40,402 nucleotides of DNA from Acidobacteriota bacterium (GTDB lineage: Bacteria > Acidobacteriota > UBA6911 > RPQK01 > JAJDTT01), in NCBI GenBank assembly GCA_022827025.1, contig JAJDTT010000254.1:1-40402 (forward strand), read 5' to 3'. The notes beneath the pieces are model-generated. The model saw only the letters and a list, made by a program, of their open reading frames with translations. It did not search any database and was not told where the DNA came from. Shown piece after piece: positions 6,740-13,742 of this stretch; the first letter of the stretch is position 1, and the number at the start of each line of letters is the position of its first letter. The translations under genes were made by a program, and so were the position numbers.

Positions 6740-9535
6740 ATGCGTGCGTTGATCGCAGTAATTGTCATTCTTTTCGGCGGGGGCGAACTCTTCGCCGCCG
6801 CGCAGCGAGTCGGCTTCGCCCAAAGTTCCGGGACCACCCGGCAGCCGGGCCAGGAGCCGGTGATCGTCGACGACGGCTCCCGGAGCGCTCCCCCGGTGTT
6901 CGGCACCGCCGGCTCCGACTCGCAGGACCAGCTCCGGAAGCGGCGGCAGGCGCTGCAGGAGATGTATCGAAAAAAGGCTCAGGGAGACCGGGCCGCCTCC
7001 GGGACGACCCCGGCGGCAGGGTCCTCCGGAGACAAGCCCCGGACCGCGAACGGCGGCTCGAAGAGTTCCGGAAAGGGAAACGGCGGAGTCAAGCTGGCCT
7101 TCACCGACATGCCCGTCGACCGGGTGGTGAACGCCGTCATGACCGAGCTGGGTTATTCCTACGTCATCGATCCCGCCGTCTCCGGAACGGTGAGCCTGTT
7201 CACCATGGACGACATCCCCAAGAAGACCCTCTTCCGGGTCCTGGAGCAGGTGCTCAAGCTGGCGGGACAGGCCATCGTCAAGCAGGAGGGGATCTACGTG
7301 GTCCTGCCCATCGGCAAGAGTCCCCGCGTGCCGCACAAGATTCTGGCCCGGCCCTCCGGCGCGGGCCGTCCCGTCCCCGCTCCGGTCCAGGAGAAGCCGG
7401 ACGCCCGGGAGGAGGAGCCCGGCGCCTCGTCTCCGGGGCAGGAATCCTCCGAATCCGATCCCTCGGAAGGCGCCGCGACGGCGGTGTCTCCGGGGGGAAC
7501 CGCTCCCGCGCCGGGAGTGGCTCTCCCCGGAGAGACGAGAGTCGCCGCCGCGCCTGCTCAAGAGGGAGAAGCTCCCTCGCCGGAGCAGGCGGCGGCATCC
7601 CAGGCCACTCCCGGCCCCACGGTCCTGACGCCGGCGGAGTCGGAGGAGGCCCTCCGGCTGGAGGACGAAGAGGGCATCATCACTTACGTCATCCCCCTCC
7701 ACTACCTGCCCTCCGAAGACATGATCGAGATCGTGAAGCCCTTCGTCTCCGAGGGGGCCACCGTGGTCAACCTGGTCTCGGTCAACATCCTCCTGATCAC
7801 CGACTACCGCCGGAACATCCAGCAGGCCCTGAACCTGATCCGGATGCTGGACACCGAGTATTTCTCCATCAACACCGTCGATCTGATCACCATCCGGCAC
7901 AACCACGCCGTGGACGTGGCCTCCGACCTGAGCGCGGTCTTCTCTCCGAGTGAGAAGGGAGGCGGTGTGCGCATCGTCGCCATCGAGCGGCTCAACAGCA
8001 TCCTGGTGGTCACGCACGCGCCGGCGGTCCTGCAGGAGGTCAAGACCTGGGTCGCCAAGCTGGACACGCCTTCCACCAACACCAATCTCAAGACCTACGT
8101 CTACGAGGTGGAGAACAACACCGCCGCCTACATCGCGGACGTCCTGGGCCAGCTCTACTACCAGGGCATGGGCCTGCCCATGGGCGGGACCGATCCTGCG
8201 GACCCGGATTCGGGCGATCAGACCCGGCGAACGCCGACCCAGGACCCCGGCTTCCTCCGCCAGCAGCGGGGCTTCGGCGGCTATGGTGGTGGTTACGGGG
8301 GCTACGGAGGCGGCTACGGCGGGTACGGAGGCGGTGGCTACGGGGGTTATGGCGGCGGCTATGGCGGATACGGCGGTGGTGGTTACGGGGGCTACGGCGG
8401 CGGCTATGGCGGGTACGGCGGTGGTGGCTACGGGGGCTACGGGGGCGGCTACGGCGGGTACGGCGGTGGTGGCTATGGCGGTTACGGTGGCGGGTACGGC
8501 GGCGGAAGGGGCATGGGGCCCTCCCTGTTCGGGCGTTCCCTCAGCCGTCCGTCAGGCATCCGGGTGGTGAGCGCGGGAGACATCCGCATCGTCGTCAACG
8601 ATTTCAGCAACTCCCTGATCATCCAGTCCACGGAGGCGGACTACCGTTTTCTGCTGGAGACCATCCGCCAACTGGACAAGCTGCCGCGCCAGGTCTTCAT
8701 GGAGGCCAGGATCTACTCGGTGGAGCTGCGGGACGACCTCAGCTTCGGAGTGGCGGCCTTCCTCCGGGGGCGGCAGGCCGACGCCACGGGACCGCCCACC
8801 ACCGGCAGCATCTCCGGAACGTCCGATGGGGGCGGCGGAGGGGGCGCCCTGTCCGTGGTGACCAAGGCCTTCATCGGGGCGCAACGGGAACTGGAGGCCG
8901 CCATCACCGCGCTCCGGTCCCGGACCAAGGTGGAGATCCTGGAGGCTCCCACGCTGCTGGCGGTGGACGGCATGCAGGCCCGGATCAACGTGGGCGCCGA
9001 GGTCCCGGTCACGACCGCCTCCTATGGAGACCCCATCACTTCGGGAGTCGCCAGCGCCTTCGCCAACAGCATCAACTATCGTCCCACCGGGACCTCCGTC
9101 CTGATCATGCCCCGCACCAGCGCCAGCGGCATCGTGACCATGGACCTGGCCATCGAGGTCAGCCAGGCCGCGGGCTCGTCCCTCACCCCCACCATCAGCC
9201 AGAACTACGTGGAGACCTCCCTCATCGTCCGGGACGGCGAGACGGTGGCCATCGCGGGCATCATCAGCGACATCAACGACCGCACCCGCAACCGGATCCC
9301 GGTGCTGGGGGACATCCCCGTGGTGGGGGCCCTCTTCGGACGGACCACCAAGAGCAAGCGCCGCTCCGAGCTGGTCGTCTTCATCACCCCCCACGTCATC
9401 CACGGCCTGCCCACCACCGTCGAGCTCACCCTGGACTTCAAGCGCGCATTGCGCAATGCCTACCACACCATCAACCGCAAGGAACAGGAACACCGCGACC
9501 TGATCCAAAGACGCAAGAACGAAGAAGGGCGTTAG
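6740..9535 (+). CDS. gspD: Type II secretion outer-membrane secretin GspD
   Basis: The 931-residue secretin has a signal peptide (residues about 1-20). The N0 domain is at about 117-190 (KLAFTDMPVDRVVNAVMTELGYSYVIDP). A Pro/Glu/Ala linker of about 110 residues follows, then N1 (about 312-375), N2 (about 376-440), N3 from about 445, and the secretin barrel (about 655-895, with VEILEAPTLLAVDGMQARINVGAEVP, ETSLIVRDGETVAIAGI and RIPVLGDIPVVGALFG). It forms the outer-membrane channel through which folded substrates leave the periplasm. N3 is interrupted by a Gly/Tyr-rich tract at about 512-591. AGAGG at about 6726 lies upstream of the ATG. It is longer than the usual 650-750 residues because of the linker and the tract. 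Confidence 0.95.
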   Translation: MRALIAVIVILFGGGELFAAAQRVGFAQSSGTTRQPGQEPVIVDDGSRSAPPVFGTAGSDSQDQLRKRRQALQEMYRKKAQGDRAASGTTPAAGSSGDKPRTANGGSKSSGKGNGGVKLAFTDMPVDRVVNAVMTELGYSYVIDPAVSGTVSLFTMDDIPKKTLFRVLEQVLKLAGQAIVKQEGIYVVLPIGKSPRVPHKILARPSGAGRPVPAPVQEKPDAREEEPGASSPGQESSESDPSEGAATAVSPGGTAPAPGVALPGETRVAAAPAQEGEAPSPEQAAASQATPGPTVLTPAESEEALRLEDEEGIITYVIPLHYLPSEDMIEIVKPFVSEGATVVNLVSVNILLITDYRRNIQQALNLIRMLDTEYFSINTVDLITIRHNHAVDVASDLSAVFSPSEKGGGVRIVAIERLNSILVVTHAPAVLQEVKTWVAKLDTPSTNTNLKTYVYEVENNTAAYIADVLGQLYYQGMGLPMGGTDPADPDSGDQTRRTPTQDPGFLRQQRGFGGYGGGYGGYGGGYGGYGGGGYGGYGGGYGGYGGGGYGGYGGGYGGYGGGGYGGYGGGYGGYGGGGYGGYGGGYGGGRGMGPSLFGRSLSRPSGIRVVSAGDIRIVVNDFSNSLIIQSTEADYRFLLETIRQLDKLPRQVFMEARIYSVELRDDLSFGVAAFLRGRQADATGPPTTGSISGTSDGGGGGGALSVVTKAFIGAQRELEAAITALRSRTKVEILEAPTLLAVDGMQARINVGAEVPVTTASYGDPITSGVASAFANSINYRPTGTSVLIMPRTSASGIVTMDLAIEVSQAAGSSLTPTISQNYVETSLIVRDGETVAIAGIISDINDRTRNRIPVLGDIPVVGALFGRTTKSKRRSELVVFITPHVIHGLPTTVELTLDFKRALRNAYHTINRKEQEHRDLIQRRKNEEGR
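8271..8510 (+). repeat. 45-bp tandem coding repeat: Gly/Tyr-rich insert in GspD
   Basis: A run of about 80 residues of GYGG/GGGY units, with a 15-residue (45-bp) higher-order period repeated about four times, sits inside the N3 domain of GspD. The codons differ between units mostly at third positions (GGC, GGG, GGT; TAC, TAT), which indicates that the amino-acid sequence is kept. Gly-rich loops occur in N3 of some secretins; this one is unusually long and regular. Confidence 0.95.
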
Positions 9536-9695
9536 GAGCCTGAGTGGCAGGAATTGATCTACTGCGAAAGCGGTGAATCGGTCCATATTTCCTCGATTTC
9601 CCGGCGAATAGAACGACTATGCACCTCCAAATCAAGAAAATCCGGCCTCGATTCCCCACTTTCTCGCTACGATCATTTCTACCGCGCAGACTCCT
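9534..9695 (+). mobile_element. MITE-like element, copy 2, with imperfect terminal inverted repeats
   Basis: The 162-bp element has ends that are inverted repeats of about 25 bp: AGGAGCCTGAGTGGCAGGAA at 9534 and, reading inward from 9695, AGGAGTCTGCGCGGTAGAAA. It matches the reverse complement of 4910-5050. It overlaps the gspD stop codon and carries no credible gene. Non-autonomous, probably mobilised in trans; no transposase with matching ends is visible in the window. Confidence 0.8.
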
Positions 9696-9846
9696 GAGAA
9701 AAACATGGGCGCCCCTCGGAGGGGGGACATTCTTGTCCCCCTCTTCGCCGCCGGATCGGAACCGCCGACTGGAAAGCCTCCGTTCCCAGGCCGCCTTTTT
9801 CTCGCAGGATTTCGCCGGACCGGGGCCGGTGGGGGAGCTCCTGAAA
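9696..9846 (-). repeat. Variant copy of the 200-bp GGAGCTCC repeat before the DUF6807 gene
   Basis: In reverse complement this begins GGAGCTCCCCCACCGGCCCC and ends with GGGGGACAAGAATGTCCCCC and CATGTTTTTCTCAG, like the copies at 12198-12397 and 39892-40090. Its middle part is shorter and different (it contains a CCAGTCGGCGGTT segment of the REP family). It ends four bases before the next gene's ATG and so supplies that gene's ribosome-binding region. Together with the element before it, it fills the 311-bp gap after gspD. Confidence 0.85.
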
Positions 9847-10815
9847 ATGAAGCGCATCGTGTCTGCCGCGTTGCTTCTGATCGGACTCGTTCCGTCCGCC
9901 GCCTCAGCCGGATCTCCCCACCCGATCCGCCTCGTCAAGACCGACGCGGCGCATGTGGACATCTACGCCGGCGAGACCCTCTTCGCCTCCTACCACTACG
10001 GCATCGGCCTGCACAAACCGATCCTCCATCCGTTGCTCAGCCCCGGGGGACACCGGATCACCCGGGGATTCCCCATGGAGTTCGGCATCCCCGGCGAGCA
10101 GACCGACCACTGGCAACACGAGGGCGTCTTCCTCACCTACCGCAACGTCAACGGCGTGGACTTCTGGTCCAAGTTTCCTCCCACGCGAGACCGGCCCGGC
10201 AGCGGCCGGATCCGCCACACCGGCTTCACCAGAATGGAAGGCGGGCCGCAAGGGATCTTGGGCACGACATCCAACTGGATCGCCCCCACCGGTCAGATCC
10301 TGCTCCGGCAGAATTCTCAAATGACCATCCGGGCCGGACCCGCCTGGCGAACCCTGGATTTGCAGATCACCCTGACCGCCCAAGAGCAGCCCGTCACCTT
10401 CGGCGACATCGAGGAGGGTCTGCTGGCCATCCGCGTCGCCTCCGATCTGCGCGAGGACCGCACCGGCCGCTACCTCAACGCCGAAGGCCTGGAACTCGCG
10501 GAAAACGTCTGGGGTAAACGCTCTCCCTGGGTCGCCCTGCGCGGAACAATCCAGGACGAGGACCTCACCCTGGCCATCCTGAACCATCCCCGCAGCACCC
10601 GGTATCCCACCTACTGGCACGCCCGCGCCTACGGCCTCTTCGCCGCCAACCCCTTCGGCCGGGCCGATTTCGAAAAGGGCGCCCCGCCCCTCAACTTCTC
10701 CCTGAACCCCGGCGAATCCGCCACCTTCCTCTACCGCATCCTCATCCACTCCGGCCACCTCACCCGCTCCCAGCTAAAAAACAACTTCACCAACTACCGC
10801 CTGGAATCAAAGTAA
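9847..10815 (+). CDS. Secreted DUF6807 (PmoA-like) family protein
   Basis: The 322-residue protein starts at an ATG followed by a clear signal peptide (MKRIVSAALLLIGLVPSAASA). The rest (YHYGIGLHKPILHPLLSPGGHRITRGFPME, then EQTDHWQHEGVFLTYRNVNGVDFW, ending NPGESATFLYRILIHSGH) matches the DUF6807 family, also called PmoA in some databases; it is not a membrane methane monooxygenase subunit. Biochemical function is unknown; such proteins are predicted beta-sandwich proteins found with carbohydrate enzymes. An in-frame extension back to 9619 is rejected because it lies in repeat DNA and would bury the signal peptide. Export makes it a possible client of the adjacent secretion system (inference). 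Confidence 0.82.
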   Translation: MKRIVSAALLLIGLVPSAASAGSPHPIRLVKTDAAHVDIYAGETLFASYHYGIGLHKPILHPLLSPGGHRITRGFPMEFGIPGEQTDHWQHEGVFLTYRNVNGVDFWSKFPPTRDRPGSGRIRHTGFTRMEGGPQGILGTTSNWIAPTGQILLRQNSQMTIRAGPAWRTLDLQITLTAQEQPVTFGDIEEGLLAIRVASDLREDRTGRYLNAEGLELAENVWGKRSPWVALRGTIQDEDLTLAILNHPRSTRYPTYWHARAYGLFAANPFGRADFEKGAPPLNFSLNPGESATFLYRILIHSGHLTRSQLKNNFTNYRLESK

Positions 10816-11230
10816 CAACCCCGCATCCCCCCCCACCAAGCAACGCCGCATTTCACACGCCAAGGAGCGACGTCGTCCGGAGCGGCGTCGTCCCCGGCGC
10901 CGTCTTACGACCTCGCATTCAAAAAAAACCGGGCGGCCGCATTGTCTCTCCCTCCCTCAGCTCGTCCCCCCCGCACGGCGCGAAAGAGAGCGAACGGACC
11001 GACCTTCCCTCCAAAGCCAAAAGCCAGGACGTCGAGCCGCCGAGCTTCGAGTACACCCAACGCTCGAAAGAGGGCGCCAAGAATGACGCCCCTCCAAACG
11101 AGCAGCGCCCCTGAGGTCGCCGATTGGGAAAAGCCTCTCAAGCGGTGTGTTTCACGCGCCGACTGGGATCGTCGTCCGGAGCGGCGTCGTCCCCGGCGCC
11201 GACTGGGATCGGCGTCCTTCCGGGCGCCGA
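10816..11230 (+). repeat. Left inverted arm and REP hairpins, DUF6807-RAYT interval
   Basis: 10864-10914 holds REP hairpins (GGCGTCGTCCCCGGCGCC). 10915-11110 is the arm element, including the A-run near 10921 and CGCTCGAAAGAGGGCGCC. 11150-11230 is two further REP hairpins with GACTGGGAT spacers. No gene is supported in this stretch. Confidence 0.85.
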
Positions 11231-11242
11231 TCCCCGCGCGCC

Positions 11243-11926
11243 TCACCCACCAACCTTCCCACCACCACCCCTCTCGAAAAGGACAAACTCCCCCTCCCGC
11301 AACCCTGCTCTCCCCGGGTTCTCTCGGATGTACTCCAAGCAATTCAAATAGTGTTCCGGATTCCTGATCAGGCGGTCCCAATAGTCTTTCTGCCAGAGTT
11401 TGCCCGAGGTTCCGGTCTTTTTTCTGATCTGATGGCCCGTAAATCCCTTCCAGCAACTCAAGATATTTCCGAGTCGGTGACGGCCAAGAGGCCGAAACAG
11501 CACATGGACATGGTTGGGCATTACGACGAATGAGGACAGTTCGTATCGCTGGCCATCGAAATATCGCAGTGCATCAGCCACGATCCTGGCCAATGCCGGA
11601 TCCTTCAGGATGCAGGATCCGCTCCCCTGATCCAACCAGTCCTCGATCCGTTGAAGAAAACGATCGTGGTAGCGCCTCGCCGTCTGAGAATTCCAAGGTC
11701 GAGGATTGTTTTTCAACCAGAGCGCGCGCTCTTCCCGCCACTGAACCAATTTTGCCTCGGGGAGCGAGTCTCCCAGGCGCCATGTCACAAAGATGAACTT
11801 GTGACCCTGTTGCCAGTGCGGCAGCCGATTTCGGCGAACTTCAACGGCTGCGTACGGGTCGAGATAAGAGTGGTTGCCTGGGAGGAGCGGGTTTGGAGCA
11901 AAGGGGTGCTTGGAATTGTATGGCAT
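11243..11926 (-). CDS. REP-associated tyrosine transposase (RAYT, HUH/Y1 superfamily)
   Basis: The 227-residue protein starts at the ATG encoding MPYNSKHPF. It carries the HUH motif in SSFVVMPNHVHVLFRP (His139 and His141), and GKLWQKDYWDRLIRNPEHY with LNCLEYIRENPGRAGL in the region that holds the catalytic tyrosine of this family; Tyr182 in DYWDR is the likeliest nucleophile. PHWQQGHKFIFVTWRLGDSLP near the N-terminus is typical of RAYTs. Family members are usually single-copy, vertically kept genes that act on REP palindromes. The frame continues upstream through the right repeat arm, but that part is not family-like and is excluded. All core motifs appear intact. No strong ribosome site is seen before the chosen ATG. 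Confidence 0.9.
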   Translation of the reverse strand: MPYNSKHPFAPNPLLPGNHSYLDPYAAVEVRRNRLPHWQQGHKFIFVTWRLGDSLPEAKLVQWREERALWLKNNPRPWNSQTARRYHDRFLQRIEDWLDQGSGSCILKDPALARIVADALRYFDGQRYELSSFVVMPNHVHVLFRPLGRHRLGNILSCWKGFTGHQIRKKTGTSGKLWQKDYWDRLIRNPEHYLNCLEYIRENPGRAGLREGEFVLFERGGGGKVGG

Positions 11927-11980
11927 ACGGTTCCAAACGATTGGTGGGTAGAAATGTGCGAAGGAAATGACGTGGGAGGG

Positions 11981-12197
11981 GGAGCGGCGCCCGGAAGGAC
12001 GCCGGTCCCAGTCGGCGCCGGGGACGCCGCCGCTCCGGACGTCTTTCCCAGTCGGCGCGTGAAACACGCCGAGACGCTTTTCCCAATCGGCGACCTCAGG
12101 GTCGCTGCTCGTTTGGAGGGGCGTCATTCTTGGCGCCCTCTTTCGAGCGTTGGGTGTGCTCGAAGCTCGGCGGCTGGACGTCTTGGGGCTTTTCTTC
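11981..12197 (-). repeat. Right inverted arm, proximal part, upstream of the RAYT gene
   Basis: REP hairpins (GGCGCCCGGAAGGACGCC and GGCGCGTGAAACACGCC) are followed by the element with TCGTTTGGAGGGGCGTCA and TCGAAGCTCGGCGGCTGGAC. It is the inverted counterpart of 11024-11230, near-identical over about 200 bp. The interval 11927-11980 is a short unremarkable leader. Confidence 0.9.
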
Positions 12198-12397
12198 GGA
12201 GCTCCCCCACCGGCCCCGGTCCGGCAAAATCCTGCGTGAAAAGGAGTGGGGGTTTTCCTACCCCCACTCCCTCGGGGGGACTGAAAGTCCCCCCTCCTAT
12301 CCGCCCAACTCCGGCCCCACCGGGGCCCAGCGAAAGCAACCGTAGAGAAGAGGGGGACAAGAATGTCCCCCCTCCGGGTGCCCCATGGTTTTCTCAG
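12198..12397 (+). mobile_element. 200-bp GGAGCTCC repeat nested in the right RAYT arm
   Basis: It begins GGAGCTCCCCCACCGG and ends CATGGTTTTCTCAG, and is nearly identical to 39892-40090. It contains three strong hairpins: GGAGTGGGGGTT/CCTACCCCCACTCC, GGGGGGACTGAAAGTCCCCC and GGGGGACAAGAATGTCCCCC. It splits the arm element: the sequence before (TTTTCTTC) and after (CGAAGGGA) is contiguous in the uninterrupted copy at 34255-34481. This shows insertion of one repeat family into another. Confidence 0.88.
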
Positions 12398-12536
12398 ACG
12401 AAGGGAGATCGGTCCTTCCGTTCGTTTTCGGGCTGGGGGAGGGGTGAAAAAGAACACGGGCGGGGAGAGCCGATGCGGCCGTCCGGTTTTTCTTGAATGC
12501 GAGGTCGTAAGACGGCGCCAAGGATGACGCCGCTCC
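12398..12536 (-). repeat. Right inverted arm, distal part
   Basis: This continues the arm element interrupted at 12198, through CGGTTTTTCTTGAATGCG and GGTCGTAAGACGGCGCC to CGCCGCTCC at 12536. It matches 34341-34481 closely and the reverse complement of about 10879-11010. The acyl-CoA dehydrogenase stop codon is 36 bp further on, and a small palindrome (CATGGATACTCCATG) lies between; part of it recurs near 40187. Confidence 0.88.
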
Positions 12537-12571
12537 TTCACTTGCAACATGGATACTCCATGTCGCCGCTT

Positions 12572-13711
12572 CTACCGCAACAAGTCGCGGGAGATGATCT
12601 CCCGCATGATCTCGGAGGTGCCCGAGGCGATGGGCCAGAGCCGGTAGTCCCGGGCGAAGCGTTCCACGGCGTACTCCCGCATGTAGCCGTAGCCGCCGTG
12701 CATCTGGACGGCGTGGTAGGCGACGCGGTTGGCCATCTCGGTGGCGTAGAGCTTGGCCATCGAAACGACCCGGGTGCACTCCTGTCCCGACGCAAAGAGG
12801 GAGGCGGCGTGGTAGGTCAGTTGCCTGGCCGCTTCCGCTTCCGTGGCCATGTCGGCCAGGCGGTGGGCCAGGGCCTGGAAACGGGACAACGGCCGGCCGA
12901 AAGCGTGGCGCTGGTTCAGGTACTCGGCGCAGTCCTCCAGCGCCTGCCGGGCGGCGGAGACGCACAGCACTGCGGCCATGAGCCGTTCCCGTTGCAGCCC
13001 GGAGACCAGTTGGGCGAACCCTTGTCCTTCCGCTCCCAGCAGGTTTTCTCCAGGCACCCGCACCTCGTCGAAGACCAGCTCGGCCGTGTCCGACGCCAAC
13101 ATGCCGGTCTTCTTGAGCTTCCGGCCGACGCTGAAGCCGGGAGTGTCCCGCTCCACCAGGAACTGGGAGAGGCGCTCACGGCGGGGACCGCCGTCCCGGG
13201 TCCGGGCGGCCACGAAGTAGAGGTCTCCGTTCACGCCGTTGGTGATGAAGGTCTTGGCGCCCGTCAGGACCCAGTCGTCCCCGTCGCGGACCGCCCGCGT
13301 GGAGAGGGCCGCCATGTCCGATCCCGTGTCCGGCTCGGTGATGGCCAGGGCGCAGATCTTCCGGCCCAGGATGATGTCCGGCAGGTAGCGCCGTTTCTGG
13401 GCCTCGGTCCCGAAGTGGACCAGCCAGGGGGAGGACATGTCCGTGTGGACAATGACGCCGAAAGCCACGCCGCCGGAGCGGCAGCGCGCCAGCTCTTCGG
13501 CCAGGACCACCGACATCCGGAAGTCGGCGCCCCCGCCCCCATATTCGGGCGGGTACTCGGCGCCGAGGAAACCCAGTTCCCCCATCTGCTCGAACAGCGA
13601 ACGGGGCGTTTCCTCCTTTTCCTCCCACTCCTCCACATGAGGCAGGATCTCCTCCTGAACGAAGCGTTTCAGAGACTCTCGAAAGAGTTCGTGGTCTTCG
13701 GAAAAGGGCAT
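12572..13711 (-). CDS. Acyl-CoA dehydrogenase
   Basis: The 379-residue protein has a full acyl-CoA dehydrogenase fold: an N-terminal helical domain, the flavin-contacting motif ALAITEPDTGSDMAAL (about 121-136) and GAKTFITNG, and a C-terminal helical domain with QMHGGYGYMREYAVERFARDYRLWPIASGTSEIMREII. The usual medium-chain catalytic Glu near the C-terminal GT motif is replaced by Ser. A Glu at position 242 (LQRERLMAA) matches the alternative base used in isovaleryl- and long-chain-type enzymes. It would oxidise an acyl-CoA to the 2-enoyl-CoA using FAD. It is downstream of the acyl-CoA synthetase gene with a 31-bp gap, so the two probably form one operon for activation and first oxidation of a carboxylic acid. 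Confidence 0.93.
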   Translation of the reverse strand: MPFSEDHELFRESLKRFVQEEILPHVEEWEEKEETPRSLFEQMGELGFLGAEYPPEYGGGGADFRMSVVLAEELARCRSGGVAFGVIVHTDMSSPWLVHFGTEAQKRRYLPDIILGRKICALAITEPDTGSDMAALSTRAVRDGDDWVLTGAKTFITNGVNGDLYFVAARTRDGGPRRERLSQFLVERDTPGFSVGRKLKKTGMLASDTAELVFDEVRVPGENLLGAEGQGFAQLVSGLQRERLMAAVLCVSAARQALEDCAEYLNQRHAFGRPLSRFQALAHRLADMATEAEAARQLTYHAASLFASGQECTRVVSMAKLYATEMANRVAYHAVQMHGGYGYMREYAVERFARDYRLWPIASGTSEIMREIISRDLLR

Positions 13712-13742
13712 GAGAAGTCAGCTCTCGGGGATCGGAGGAGAG

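Larger units (their letters stand above)
10879..12536. mobile_element. RAYT gene flanked by long inverted arms (composite repeat element)
   Basis: The left arm (10879-11230) read on the + strand and the right arm (11981-12536) read on the - strand carry the same order of sequence. Each has a roughly 230-bp element containing GGTCGTAAGACGGCGCC and CGAGCTTCGAG, then GGTCGCCGATTGGGAAAAG, then REP hairpins ending GGCGTCCTTCCGGGCGCC. Between them is a single transposase gene on the - strand. The right arm is interrupted by a 200-bp repeat at 12198-12397. Solo copies of the arm element lie at 34255-34481 and from about 40206 to the window end. Whether the whole block moves as a unit cannot be told from one copy. 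Confidence 0.75.

Noticed and set aside
9619-9846. DUF6807 start at 9619
   Set aside because: The added 76 codons lie in the MITE-like element and the 200-bp repeat variant, and would place the signal peptide internally.
9847-10815. Particulate methane monooxygenase subunit
   Set aside because: The PmoA label of this family in some databases is misleading; the protein is a soluble secreted beta-rich protein with no pattern of membrane helices or copper ligands of methane monooxygenase.
11927-12550. N-terminal extension of the RAYT gene through the right arm
   Set aside because: The frame is open to 12550, but the extra residues are translated repeat sequence without family similarity; the RAYT-like part starts at MPYNSKHPF.
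12543-12560. CATGGATACTCCATG palindrome as a regulatory site
   Set aside because: Part of the same sequence recurs at about 40187-40204 next to repeat elements, so it is more likely a piece of a repeat than an operator.
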